DNA of 64,000 nt, from assembly GCA_963969345.1 (NCBI GenBank), contig OZ017770.1, forward strand, positions 1,497,246 through 1,561,245, given 5' to 3'. Under the pieces are notes generated by a model that did no database searches, was not told where the DNA came from, and saw only the letters and a list, made by a program, of their open reading frames with translations. The stretch's first letter is position 1; each line of letters begins with the position of its first letter. Below, one piece after another: positions 21,827 through 34,959 of this stretch. Position numbers and translations under genes: made by a program. The DNA is from Turbatrix aceti. Taxonomy: Eukaryota > Nematoda > Chromadorea > Rhabditida > Panagrolaimidae.

Positions 21827-24800
21827 TCATTCGTCAAGCTCGGATTTGTAAAAATCTCTCGACGAGTAACTACGTGCAATGGTAGCATTCTTTGTGGCAT
21901 TGCGAAAATCGAGAACTCGGTCGGCTTCGTGCTCGAGGAACTTGGCTTGTTGCGACAGGTTTCTGAGATTGTTAAGGGTTAACCACTGCATCGAGCAGAG
22001 GTCATTGATGTGCGATTCATGCGAAAAGTTGCGCTTTTCAAGTTCACGCTGCAAATCTGTGACTTCCTGTTGCCGGGTTTTGTTTAGGTGAATCTGGACG
22101 CTGAGTTGACCGGTGGCTTCGGCAATTTGTTCGTGAAGAAGATCCAGTTCAGTTTGGGCGTCGACTCGAAGCTTCTCAGCGCGGTTCTTGCCACGACGTT
22201 CGTTTTCAAGCTCTTCTTCGAGATCCTCAATTCGTTTGATCAGTTGGCGAAGGTTGTGCTGGAGTTTGGTAATCAGATTAGCGTCTTCGTGTGCCTTGTT
22301 TCGCCATTCGGCGATCTCAGCATCGCGTCTAAAATTTCCTTTTGTTTATGTCACTTTTAGTAAAAAATCTAACCTCTTAGCATCGGTGTCGCTGTCTTTG
22401 TGAGCCTGTTGTAAGAGTTCAAATTTATCGAGGAGTTGTTTGTATTCGGCTTCTTGCTTGCGTCTTCCTTTGATAGCCTCTTCTTTCTGCTTCTTCTCAA
22501 GACCAAGGCGTTCTTCCATAGCCACGAGTTCGTCCATATGCTTCTTGCGTTCTTCTTCCAGACGGTTAACTTTCGTTTGAATAACCTCGACTTGATCGAT
22601 CAGGTCGTTGTTGGCAGCTTCAAGTGTCTTTCGATGCTGTGCTGCGGAGGCGTTTTGGTCTTGCTGCAACAAAAGTTGTCGCTTGAGTTCTTCGGCTTCT
22701 TGGTTACGGCGCTGGAGCGCGTTTTCAAATTCGTGTTTTTGGGTGGCAGATTTGTCTTCCAGGATTTTGAGACTTTTTTCCAGTTCACGCTGCTTGTCGC
22801 CTGCTTTCGTGCGTAGATCCTCGTAGCGTTGCTCTTCTTCGCGAAGCTTCTCTTGCAAAACCTAAAATGACAATGTGAACAAGAAATTAATCAAATCATA
22901 AAAAAATCTTACCTCAACCTCGCCCTTTCGCTTGTCCTTTTCGATCTTTTCTTTGTTTAGAGATGCAGCAAGCTTATCGTACTCGTCAGCTCTACGACGA
23001 AGTTCTTCCTCCAATTTTTTAGATCGGTCGTATTCAGCCTGGTGCTTGTCTTCTATTTCCTGAAGCCCAGACAAACCGTTAAACAGTACGCGCAAATAGT
23101 TGAAAAAAACGGATACTCTCTTAACTAACGAACCTCCACCACCTCCACCAGTGCTAACTAACAAACTAGTGGGTTGCGTGTTTGTATAAAACATCGACTC
23201 ACCTTGATACGCTTTTCAAGTGCCTCAACTTCGGCATTGGAACGCAGTCCAACGAGAAGTGGTTTGACGCGAACGTAAAGCTTGTACCACGGCCATGTGC
23301 GCAATACAATCCATTTTCGAATGTTTGACTGAATTTGATAGGCAGCAACTTGTTGTTTAATGAGTTGCTGGTGATGACAGCGGGCCAGGTAAGCGCGAAC
23401 AGCAGATTGGAACTTTGTGATGACACCACTCAGTGCTTCGTCGCGAAGTTCCTCCAGCTTTGCCAGGATACCGGCTTTGAAGAAAATTTTTGTTGAGCCA
23501 ACTTTAAAGTTTTCAAGCATAAGCTTTTGCGCGTTCGTAAGTTTGTCCAGCATTGCCTTGGATGCTTTTTCAGGGTCTTCGTTTGACGCTTCCGATGCAG
23601 CAAGAATGGCGTAGCGGTAGCGGAAGTCAGCAAAAGTCATGCGGTTCGGGAATCCCTTACGGCAGATGCGAATACCCTCCAGCACACCGTTACAGGTCAG
23701 CTAAACCAAATTATTTTATAATTAACATTTTTTTGCATTACTTACCTGGTTTAAAACTAATCCTGCTTCAATGACGCCGCTTTTCTTTTGCTCGTTAGGG
23801 ATAATGCAACGAATGAAGTGGGGATGCGTTTGATTAAGCATGCTCATGAGGCTGTTGAGAGATTCTCGATACATCATGGACACTGTCATGAACGATCCTG
23901 CTTTTCCCTTCTTCTTTTCGGTTTTCTTGCCCCGGGCAGCGTCGGCTTCGCGATCGACTTCCGTCGAGTAGCTTTCCCAGATGAGGTAGATGAGGTTTTT
24001 CTTATCCGATGTTTTGAGCACGGATACAACGGAATCATTGAGAGGATCCTTATTCTTATCCAGCCAGGAATCGGCGCTGTAGCGCACAGTTCCGGCGTAG
24101 TGGACAATGGCAAAGTGAGCGATTCCTTGTTTGCCCTTTGGCGGCCGCGGTTTTTGGAAGTGCGTGTGCTTGCCCAGTTGCTGGTTGTTGAGCTTCTCTA
24201 CGTAGGTCATGTCTGTAGCCTTTGGTACGATGCACTCTTCATCGAGCATAGAAATGACACCAAGGGGTTTCTCAATAAGATCAATGCAAGCCTGAAGATC
24301 GAGGCCAAAATCGATGAATTCCCAAGCAATGCCTTCGCGCTTGTACTCTTCCTGTTCAAGAACAAACATGTGGTGGTTGAAAAATTGCTGCAGTTTCTCA
24401 TTGACAAAATTGATCCAAAGTTGCTCAAATGAGTTGTTCTAAAAAGTTAATTGTTGTTTTTCTCTTCATTATGCATTTAACTTACGTCAAAGATTTCAAA
24501 TCCAGCGATGTCCAGAACGCCGATCCAGTGTGATGAATCTTCGGGGTTGTGAGCCAGGGTCTTGTTGCAGCAGGCGATGAGCCAGGTAAACATCCTAGCG
24601 TAAATGGCCTTTGCCAGGGCACCGACTGCCCACTCTACTTGGTGGAGATTTTGGCCGCGAACGACCCATTCTGTACCAACCTTGATTTTGGGCTTGATAA
24701 GGGCTTCCAGAAACTGTTCCACGTTGATTTCAAGCAGCGTAGCCACCTTGTTGGCAGCGGCTACGTCGTCGACCTCAGCCTGTTCTTCGCGGGGTTTTTG

Positions 24801-26870
24801 TTTGAATTTCATCTCACCCATATGCATGATAGCAGCGCAGATTTTGTAGAGGTCGTTCTTTTCATGCGGATCAAAGCCCATAACTTTGAAAGCGTTCTGA
24901 AAGTTATGGTTTGTATTACATTCTATTTTCTATTGCGTACGTCAGTGATCGCCATTTCCGCGGTGTCATCCATTCCAGGAACCGTGATTTCGGCTTGCGC
25001 GACAAAGTTGAACTTTCTGATGTCATCGCCCAGCAGGAATGCCTCTGAAATGTTTAATTTGCCGTTAACCAGTTAAATGTGAGCCGTATGCTTACTTCTG
25101 AGTTTCTTATCGGTCATGATTTGGTAGAAAATGTGGAATGACCGTTCACCTGGGGCTTGCTTGATGACACGTGATTTTTCGAGAAGATCTGTAATTTTTA
25201 TTTTGAATTATTACAATTTTGTGCCTTTTCTCACAGTGTTCAATGTCTCCTCCAACCAGCTTTCCTTTATCGTTGAAGTGAATTCGAATGAATTTTCCGT
25301 AGCGTGAAGAATTGTAATTCCTGTTTGTCGCTCCATTACCAAAAGCTTCGATGGCAGGATTTGCTTGGACGACTTGATCTTCGAGGGATCCTTTCTGTAA
25401 ATGTTGGGCGGCTAAGCTTTTTTATGACAAATAAAATTCTTCATTTTTCATATCATAGCCTGTTGTAAAGTTGTCCGTTGTTAAAAAGTTATAAGAAAAT
25501 GCTAAGTGGTCGAGATGAGGTGACGGATAACGGAACCAAGTTCCAGGGTAAAGCGACGTGAGCAAACAAACAGTTCTCTGGAGGTGATTTGTGCGCAAAG
25601 GTCTTTTGCTCATTTTTTTGTATTCCCGTCTTGCAGGCTAGCCGAGCTAGCCTGAGCTTCCATGGGATATGCGCGATCAACTGAGGTAGGGTGGTGGCGG
25701 CGGTGGTGGTGAAGATGACGACAACAAAACTACCCCCCGCAAGCGCGCAAGCTTTGTGGTCTTATTCCTGGAATTCGAGGGCAGCACGTTGAATAATGCG
25801 TGTAAAAGGCGGAACAAAGCGCTTTTGACAAATGTCGCAAAGTAAACTGCGCGAGGACAAGGGATAGAAGTGTGCTGAGTGCCATTAACCCATTAAATGG
25901 GAGAAAAACAGCATCATTTCGAAGAATAAACAAAAAAAACATTGTTATTGGGGAAAAGGGAAAGCATGATCCAACCAAAACCAAATTGTTATACCAAAAC
26001 CAAAGATTTACAGTTTGATCAGTAAAGCGTACGCTTTTTTTAGTTGATTTCTGCTCCTTTGGCGGGGCTCCAATTTGGGCAAAATATGAGATAACTTTTT
26101 TCGTGTTTTCTGTCTTGCCTGCACCAGATTCGCCAGTGATAAGCATTGACTGATTTTCACGTTCTGAAAAACACGTGAAATGATTGATAACAACGTAAGC
26201 TGTGTGTTTTACCTCCCATCATGTTACGATAAGCCAAGTCAGAGACGGCAAAGAGGTGTGGCGGCATCTCTGAACGACGACGATTGACGTACATGCTAGC
26301 AACGCTATCCGTATAAATCGGTAGCATTTTGTACGGGTTGATGAAAACCAGAAAAAGACCTGAGTATGTCTGTAATGCTATATTTGTGCTTTATCACGGT
26401 CTGACGATGGACTCACGTAGATGATCATTGAGTAGTATCGTTGACGAAGGTTGTGAAGCACCGAAGCTTCATTCAAAAAAGTCAAGTTCGCCATGTCTTC
26501 GGTTTTTTCGAATTTTGGAGGATTGATCTCCTGTGTATCTTCTTTGTGGGTCTTTTTCTGCAAAAAAGTGTGTGTACAACACGAAAAAACTAAATTGTTC
26601 GACCCACAGTGTCACCGTTGGGCAGTTTGAGCGTGAGCATGTCGCCCTCGACCACCGTGATCTCAGCAGGGATAAATCCTTCATCCTTGTCCGGTATCCA
26701 TTTGTGGGTTTTGTTGTCAAATTTTCGTGCCGCCTGCTCCTACAATTTAAAAGGGAAGTGTGTCATGAGTGCCAAAAAAATCACCTGTCATTTACCTTGA
26801 GAGCGATGTCTTCAGCAATACGTAGGTACGGCCATCCTGGATCCGTTAGCCAATCCAGGCTAATGGTCAT
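21827..26870 (-). CDS. Class II (muscle-type) myosin heavy chain with a truncated rod
   Basis: Actin-based motor. Exons: 26870-26796, 26739-26608, 26557-26417, 26369-26213, 26163-26012, 25394-25235, 25188-25096, 25044-24941, 24896-24486, 24438-23746, 23700-23203, 23059-22913, 22861-22374, 22328-21827. All phases agree (1250 aa). The N-terminus ([10 protein letters not shown]) and SH3-like domain are muscle-type. P-loop GESGAGKT lies near 179, switch [10 protein letters not shown] near 245, switch II LDIAGFE near 466; a lysine-rich loop 2, [11 protein letters not shown], converter and IQ-like neck are present to about residue 872. Only about 378 residues of coiled coil follow, matching early S2 of a normal rod of about 1100 residues. 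The protein then ends in a unique non-heptad tail, ...[14 protein letters not shown]. No rod remnant lies downstream. The light meromyosin and assembly region are absent, so filament incorporation is unlikely. Confidence 0.9.
25395..26011 (-). other. Long intron 5 of the myosin gene
   Basis: This 617-nt intron sits between the P-loop exon and the switch I exon. I found no duplicated alternative exon in it. Frames overlapping it continue from exon 5 but lose similarity at the donor. Confidence 0.45.
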
Positions 26871-27867
26871 GACCGATGGTATCCACGACCTGACAGTCGA
26901 ACAAGAAACAAGTCAAAAAGCCACCTAGTTGCTTTGGGGGTTTTTTTTGTGCGCTTTACTCCATCCAGCCTTGCTTCTTTCTGCAGGGATAACAGCTCAC
27001 GCGAAGGTGCGCAACATCCCCAAGTTTTAAGGATGCGCTTTATGCTCAGTGCAAGAACAAGATGCTTCTTAAAAGCATGCACAGCACTCCGGATTGCCTT
27101 TCTTTACATTCTACCGCGAGTCGGTGGATGCAGGGGGGAAATCAGTTATGCTCATTTCAATACACATTCCAGATTTTTGCTTTGGCTACCTGTCACTTCT
27201 GAGTTCATTTATTTTTGATCACCTACACCCCTGTTATTTCGTATGACTGATGAAAGATGAATGACAGAGAAAGCATAATGACAGGGTATAAATTGTTTTT
27301 TATACATGTGCATTTTTTTCACACACAGATACAAAAATGCCCGGCATGTGCATCCCAAGTGTATAATTTCCGCAGGCACCGATGAAAACAGAAACAGAGA
27401 CGCACTTGGTGTCCAAACGATTGCAAATAAGATTTTTTTGTCCAATGTTAACGTAGGTAAATCAATTCGAGTCTGTTCAAATTAACGCATCATATGTATC
27501 AATTAGCGATAAAAGAACATCTCCTCTGTGTGTACTTCCGTTCGCCAAAAACTAGTCGGTTGTGATTGCATTCCTTTTTGTACAATTTTGACTTAACAAC
27601 AACAATTTTCCTTTCGTCAGCATGCATAATACATATTTGCCATATACGGGGGAAGTGGAGTAGATGATTATAAGAGAGATTACCATCTATGTAAGTCTTG
27701 TTATACCCGCCACATTCATTTATAGCAACGCAATTTTCACTGCTAGCGCCCAATCGCGCCGAGACCGTTGAAAATGTCTTTTGATGAATTCTCTCCTTAT
27801 CTTATTCTATGTCGCGTTTCTCGTTTCCAGATTTCGCCGCGACTTCAGGAGTGCTGTTTGAAGCGTC
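26871..27867. other. Divergent intergenic region between myosin and METTL5
   Basis: About 1 kb of shared 5' flank for two divergent genes. An acceptor ends near 27830, 5' of the METTL5 ATG. I see no other gene. Confidence 0.5.
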
Positions 27868-28679
27868 ATGAAAGCTTCATATCATGCGCTGAAGATTCTC
27901 AACGATGTTCCTGACTTTCAAAAGCCAACAGCCAAATTGGAGCAGTACAAAACTTCGGCTGATATGACTCGTAAGTGTTTTTGCTGCACTTTTATGTCAT
28001 GTGGTCTGTTTACATTAATTTTTTTAGTGAGCATCATGATGTTCATTGACGATCATACGGGTATTGAGGGCAAGCAAGTCGCTGACCTTGGCATGGGAAC
28101 TGGCATTCTCTCCTGCGGGGCACTGCTTTTCGACGCCGAGTTGGTTTTTTAGCAAGATATTGTGAGGTAGCTAAGGTGAGCCATTCATGCTTCAGGCGAG
28201 TCGTCGGGGTGGAAATCGATGAACAATTCAAAGAGCCACAATCTCAGTACCTCAAGGATGCGGACAATTTTGAGATTGTCATTGACGACGTTTGTACTTA
28301 CAACCCCGGTCGCATTTTTGACCTCGTAATTATGAACCCTCCTTTTGGGACCAAAGCGTTTCCTCGTGAGTTTTCCTCTCACTCTCCATTTCCGGTTTTG
28401 TGTTGCAAAAAAATAATTGATTTAAAATTTTTAGATATTGATCAAGAATTCGTCGTCGCTGGTGAACGTCTACTAGCTCCGGGTGGAAAGATCTACAGCA
28501 TCCACAAGGATAACACGGTACCGGGTCTCATCAAAGCCGTCGAAAGCCGCTGTCCGAATCTCAAAGGCGAGCGTGTCGCCGTCATGAAATGGAAGCTAGA
28601 GAAGACGTACTCCTTTCAAACAAGTAACGCTATTGACATTCGTTGTGGGCTTGTCGAGTGGTCACTCAAAGATACATGA
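27868..28679 (+). CDS. METTL5: METTL5-type rRNA adenine N6-methyltransferase
   Basis: METTL5 with partner TRMT112 methylates one adenosine of 18S rRNA, using S-adenosylmethionine. Exons: 27868-27970, 28028-28139, 28196-28365, 28435-28679 (209 aa, equal to the human length). Near the N-terminus is KLEQYKTSADMT, matching the family LEQY-T element. The SAM-binding loop is VADLGMGTGILS (about residues 53-64). VVGVEIDE is strand 2, and the catalytic NPPF tetrad is N119-F122 in IMNPPFGTK. IYSIHK follows. Intron 2 requires a GTTGGT donor at 28140, which restores the frame into RVVGVEIDE. C. elegans has a single METTL5 enzyme; this is the likely ortholog. Confidence 0.93.
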
Positions 28680-30114
28680 TCGTCACCTTTCACATCTTTT
28701 TTCCACATGTTTTTGTGTGCTTTCCACACATTTTGTACCGGTTCTGACCAATCAGATAAAAACATACGTTTGCCTTTGTTACATATACAAAGGTGCCTAT
28801 AAATTGTTCTCGTGATTTATATTGGACGTTGAGATTAAATGAAGGTGTTCAGTATGCAACTGCTATCACAGCTGGCTAAGCTTTGATCGTCTTGCGTCAC
28901 GTTACTCAGTCAGACGGCGTCAGAACGTTTTTTTACACAATTTCGTGGTTTCGATGTTATTTGTTACCGAGTCAGCGAACATTTGATAACACTTTAATTC
29001 AATTTTTCTCTCAAAAATGAAAAATATTTTTAGTTCGGCGAGCACGTCTGATTTGAGGAGCGAAGGTTGTTTATGGGCTAAGAAGCATCTCATGCGTTGG
29101 TCGACACGTGAATAAGGAAGGAGTCACACGATTCGTCGGTCAACGGGAAAGTGTATTTTATCGACGGTTATGAGCTGCACGCTAGGCAAACAAAAATTGG
29201 CTCTCTTTTTTCAAACAAAGAGAAAAAAACAGACGTAACGTAAGAACACGGACACATTACCCGACATCAAGCAGCGCTGGCTAGAAAAAAACAACTGCTG
29301 TGTCATGTATTCTTTTGTTTTGTTATTCATGTGATTTAGCACCGTTCCACATCACAAGGGTTCAGGCCACGAGGTTTATTTGAATTCTGCAGAATGAATG
29401 GAAAGGAGTGGGTCACCTAGGTGCTTAACGCAAAGCCCCGAAGAAATGCTAATGAGTCACCATTTTGCATCCCATGAGTAATAATATGTTGCGAGTGCAT
29501 GGAAGGAGAAAAAGGTTTTCACTGTTTTTTTTGATCAACCGGTGCTCGGCCGTAACATCTTCTCGCCTCCGATTTGCACTTCCCCTCTCTGACACGCACA
29601 CACAATGTAAGCTTCGCTGGTCATCGAAGCAGTCAGCGAGCATTACACAGCTGTTTCGCCGGACAACATCGGCTAGTCGCGATGAGAATCGATGCGTGCG
29701 CGTATGAAAATCGTTTTTGAAGACTATACAACGATGTTCTATATGGATGGTGTCCGTCTGCTTATCGATATTCTAAAAATTTAACTAAACAGTTAAATCA
29801 TTCCAGTTAAAATGATCGTTCTCGATTTTTTTTCATGAAAAAAATAAATAGTCATGAAAAACCAATCCAATGTTATTTTGTTTATTTTCGCTTTGTTGTA
29901 CCAGCCTTAGTTCCGTCGTGGTCAACGAGAATTTTTCCGCATTTGTGTAGTCGCCACTGCGTTGCGACCAAAAGTCAATTTGACTTTGTCTGCATGCGAT
30001 GAATGCCGCTGCCAGACCGTGTCGTGTCATGTAGGTCGAGGACACAGGCGTGCGCCATTTTTTGATGACCACGTAGCCCGTTGAACGCGTCCCTATTCTC
30101 TTTCATTTTCAGCG
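28680..30114. other. Intergenic region between METTL5 and the ZSWIM gene
   Basis: About 1.4 kb, AT-rich. Short frames at 29449-29707 and 29833-30072 show no motif or splice continuity. The ZSWIM acceptor (TTTTCAG) is at its right end. Confidence 0.5.
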
Positions 30115-33100
30115 ATGAGCGATATAGACTCGGATATTGCTCCGAGTGTCGACGAAAATGAAATTCGCGAGGGCTTGAGGTATCGGTTAGATCATGGGTC
30201 TACCAAGTACCACCGTCCTAGTAGCCTTAATCTCCGCCTGACTGATTTGGCAGCACACGTCTGCGCCCTTCATCTTTCGTTTGACCAGCTGGAAAATAAC
30301 TATCAGAAAATAGTCTGCCAGTACTCCAGTTTTGGTCGCTCGAACAGTGTTTGTCATGGCACCCCGGAGCAGCTCTTCACGCTGATCACCAAGCACTGCT
30401 TTCCCAATTCAGCCCAAGAGATCAAGACATATTCTCAGCTTGGAGCAAAGAGTGCGGATGCCTTTGAGCTAGGTGAACGGATTTACGCATCGAAGCTGGT
30501 TGGCACAATCTATCAGATCGGCTACCGCGTCGTGGCAAAGGCCCGTGATCTCAATGACGGGGATTGCCACGACGTGTCCATCGTTGTCGATCGATGCGTC
30601 ATCACGTCCACCGAGTGTACATGCGAGCACTGCTGGTGCGAACACATCATAGCAGTTTGTCTCAAGCGTCTGACTGAGCCAGAATCCGTGCAATACCGGC
30701 ACACATTGCTGAATTCCATCTCTTCTTTCGGGTCCACTGACTTGATCAAACTTGTCCAATACTTTGTTAATGTTCTTCCGCACTCTTCTCTTGTCACTCT
30801 GCAAGAAGTCGTCGATGAACTCCACAACCCCAACAGCGCTATCCGGTTGTCCAAAGGTGTTCCAGATCCAACAGACGGAGATCACGATGTTGTGCCTTCT
30901 TGGAACTTTGATACCCACGAAGTAGATCACAGAATCCGGGAATGTCTGATTGCGTTTGTCAATAACATTTCCAAGTTTCTCAACTTCTCGTGCATCAGCG
31001 AGCAGAACTGTCGATGGATTTACCTGCTAGAAAAAATGTTTCTGAATGCACTTTTTACCAAACTGCAACCAGAAGAAGACATACCTTTTCTGCGATGCGT
31101 CGTCGACATGTTTAACAACGGTGACAGCAATGCTGTCGTCCTGCTCCACACTATCACGATCAATGTTCTCACGATCGATCACGTTGGTTCCTTTTTGGAA
31201 AACAACACAAACAAAAGGGGAAAACCGATCGTTTTCAGATCATAGGGTCATGGTATCTCTACAAATTGGCCGAAAGCTGTAACTGGCTTCTCGAGTTCAA
31301 GCTAGAAACGACTTCTGATTCTTCAGAGGTCTTAGGCAACATCAAAGTCTTCATAGCGTCTAGCCAGCTTTGTGATCGTCTGGTGCAGCTCTGGAAGCTG
31401 GCGGCACTTAACCCTCGTCTCAATTCCATTGAGCGAGAACAGCTGGAAAGTCGCCTCAAAGCATATCACCTGTTTTCTGTAAAAAAAATTGCGAAAATTA
31501 TAGCCAATGAGACTTCTGTACGTTTTTGGTTTTTCTAAAAAAATAATTACAACGCATTAATTTTTAGCAATTTTTCAAATTGACGGTGAGTACTACCGGT
31601 GAAGTTTTATCATCAGCAAACGCCAGGTTCAATGCGGAATCATTCCCGGGTTTTATTCCCGCGATGAAGGCTTGTCACCTGGATTACCTGTCTTCTTCGT
31701 TGGTGGACTTACCGGAGTCGATTATAAACACGGTGAAAAACAGTCAAAAAGCAAACTGCTACCACACGTATCCATTCCTGCGAAAGTCACCTTCCATGGT
31801 CTCGGAAGAAATAAACAAGTGGAATACCGTGACCGTTACTACGGGAGTAGGCAATCGTTCCCATGGACGACAACTTACGAATATTGATCTGTGAGTTGTT
31901 TTTCTAACATGATTAATTACAAAAAAAAATTTTAGTGATAAAATCAACTCCACACTCGAAGATGCCTTCGCCGAAGCCCATAGTGAATCAAACCGATCCA
32001 CGACTCGCTTTGACGCCACCATCGCTCTTCAAACTCATGGATACGCCGAAGAAGCCTTGCAGATGGCCAAGTGCTTGGCCGAAAAGTTGTTGGCTACCGC
32101 TCCTAGTAGCTACACCTGTACTACCTTTGAAAACGCCATCGTGCCTTATCAAGCGCAATTCGCCTTAGTCATGTATCGGGTAAGTCTATTATTTTACAGT
32201 AAAATCCTTTTTACTTCATTTTTTTGCAGCCCATGATGCGCAAAAATGACCGAACTTTCATATCTTGTTTACGGGGAATCGATTTGGTTGACAGCACCAA
32301 CAGTGCTCAGCTAATCGTTCAAGTGCCGTTAAAGGAAGTTGTACAGGTATCGGAACGGATTGTTGACACGCTTTCCCGCGTCGAAGTTCTTCTGAGCATC
32401 TTCCAAAAAGATCCTGCTTACATCAGCCTCCGTTTGGCTCTCGGGCTCTGGGCACTGACATATCCCATGCAACCGCTGGCTCGGCATGCACAGGAAGTCA
32501 AATGCTCGGTTCTGATGAAGCAAATCGTCCAGCTGATGCCTAAGCTCGAAGAACTCGAGAAACAACACCTGACCGAAATTCGTCAGTTCATGAACGAATA
32601 CGAAGTGAAATACCAAACCATTGCTTCTGAATTTCTGCTTTCACCCTTGGCGCCTCACTATTTCAATTCACTTTTCCTGAAGCCGACCACTGTGTCCAAT
32701 AGTTTCACGGATGCGATACAACAACCGGACATCGACAAGGCTTTTAGCATTTCACTTTTCTGTACGGCTCGTCACGTCAACTACAAAGAAGAAGCTCATC
32801 AGCTCATGTTTGAATGCCACCGAGAGCAGTTGACCCATTTCTTCATCAACGCTCTGACGGCTGTCAAAGATGAGCCACTTCGGGTTGGCCAGCTTCTCGA
32901 TCGGTTGCTAGACCCATCTTGCTTTAAAATCTACAAATGTTCCAAATCCAATGCTTACTACTTCTTCAAAGAAGCCGGCAAAAAGGACTCAATTGAAGCC
33001 AATTCTTGCTTCTGTTAGTTTTTATTAAATTTTTTCCTCTCAAAATTTTCAAATTGAACTTTTCAGCCGAAGTTAAACGCGAGATAGTCTACTACGATTT

Positions 33101-34719
33101 TCTTGTTGAAATGGCTCAGAGTATCATCAAAGAAGGCGGCGGCAATACGGCTAATCTGCTTTACTTCCCTCAACCAAGCAACGAACACACTACATCATTC
33201 AACCTCAGCATGGCGGGTTTTATAATCAGTCTTTACGCGTACGGAGTTTCTAAGGGTCGACAGGACCTTCAAATGCGCCACGATATGCTTATCAACGTTA
33301 CCTGGCTCTTTGAACTGGCCATTGACATTGGCACACCGGCTATTGAGATCATTGCCGAGAGCTGGACGACAATGTTTAGCTCGCATGACGTTGCCACCTT
33401 TGTAGAAACAGTTTGCCAGAGTCCGAGCCCTGAAGTCTACGTCTATTTCAAGCGCCTTGCAATCAATTGCTTGAAAATGGCGCATCGTTTGACGACGAAC
33501 GAATGCGTAAGCATCCTGCAGAAATGCTCCATTGAACCGGATATTTTTGTTGAAGCTGCCCTGGTGCTGGAAAGCGTTGCCCGAAAGCATGGCAAGGAAA
33601 TCCATCCATCAGTATTCTTTTACATGCTGACGCTTTGGGATAAATTTGTCAATAGTGACAATCAGGGCCCGATTCCGGTAGAACTACTGTACGCAGCACG
33701 CGATGTCGAAGAGCATGAAACGTTTGACTTTGCATTTCATGAACTCAGTATCTACGAATAGTAAGTATCCTTGTCGCGGCATTTAAAATAATACAAGCCT
33801 ATTTCCTTGCAGCACAAAACGATACCCCAATGTCATGATCATAAATCCCGATGCCAAGACGATGTGCCTCCTGCACGCGTATCGAATTGGCATCCTCGGA
33901 TTGCTCGTGCAGCGCCAGTTTGAGTTGGACAATAAAAATTTCTTCTCGACGGCTTTGAACACCGAAATGCTGTCCGGCGATCTTGGAAGGTTGTACAACA
34001 TCTGTAAAACGCTGGGATCGATGTATCTGTACTCCTTCTACGTCTACGTAGTCGAATGCGTGTCATCGCCGAAGTTGCTGCAGCACTACTTCAGCAAAGC
34101 GCTTTTCGAACTCTTCAACATGAACGCCATCTACCACAACAATCCTCCGATATCCATCGTTTCCTACGTGTCGACTCCCGGAAACTTCGGCGTCGTTCCC
34201 CGCATTCCACTCAAACACAACGCGTTCTGGGATTCTGGGGCTACGACTTCAGTGAAAGGTCCGTCGTATAAAATCCACGGCTTCCGTGTTGAACCCAGGT
34301 TCCTCATGAATATCTCCACCGAGCAAGGCGAGCCTAGCAATAGCCTGCTTCGCAAGACCATCGAGATGTATCATGTAGCTATTCAGCATAGAATTCACTT
34401 CCCTCGTCTCAATACCAGCGATGAAGACCAGGTATGACTTTTTTGCCGTCAATACAATTTTATAACAGTTAAATTTGTTTTAGTTGCGCAATTTGTTTGA
34501 ATCCGTGCGTGCCCTGTATCGATGCATTCACGATGGACGTGTTCTTTACGCTGATTTTGTTCGATACTTCCACAGCCACAAAAATGCGAAGAAAAAGGTG
34601 TGCCTTTTTTTTGTGCGAGCGTGTCCACATTAATTAACATTACCTTATTTCAGATTAACAACATCACCCGCGTTTCCGACATCATTTCAGAGTACAAAAA
34701 CTTCGATCTCGAGTGGTAA
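30115..34719 (+). CDS. SWIM zinc-finger protein, ZSWIM4/5/6 type
   Basis: ZSWIM4/5/6/8 proteins are regarded as substrate adaptors or regulators of Cullin-RING ligases. Exons: 30115-31182, 31239-31517, 31568-31890, 31936-32179, 32230-33013, 33067-33760, 33813-34431, 34484-34597, 34654-34719 (1396 aa). The SWIM finger is at about residues 156-182: VSIVVDRCVITSTECTCEHC then WCEHIIAVCL (C-x-C...C-x-H). It is followed by the family's helical block and IRLSKGVPDPTDG, close to the INLVxGAPDPTAG of ZSWIM4-6. Later FPGFIPAMKACHLD and HGYAEEALQMAKCLAEKLL match downstream conserved segments. The C-terminal third is weakly conserved. Intron 1 uses a GTTGGT donor. The start ATG lies two bases after a TTTTCAG acceptor. 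The specific paralog cannot be decided. Confidence 0.83.
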
Positions 34720-34725
34720 TCGCAC

Positions 34726-34731
34726 AATAAA
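34726..34731 (+). terminator. Candidate poly(A) signal of the ZSWIM gene
   Basis: AATAAA six bases after the TAA stop, within the 240-nt gap to the convergent adiponectin-receptor gene. It implies a very short 3' UTR. Confidence 0.4.
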
Positions 34732-34959
34732 TGCGGGCGGCCAGGGACCGACCAGAGCTGTTTTCTAGAATACACGATTGAACAGTCAGGTGAAAAGCAC
34801 ATGATATTATTCCTTTTTCGCGTTACATCAGTTGCAGAGCAAAAAAAAGACTAATAATACCATTACGAGATTCAGAATTCCAGTCATAAGCGAAAAAAAA
34901 AGTATAGATTCCAGCCCTTGTTTTTGTATCAGTAAACCGGTATCCTTTTTACCGGGATT

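Noticed and set aside
23788..24432. 214-codon plus-strand frame
   Set aside because: It is antisense to conserved myosin motor exon 24438-23746 and has no independent motif.
30469..30930. 153-codon minus-strand frame
   Set aside because: It is antisense to the SWIM-finger exon of the ZSWIM gene, with no independent support.
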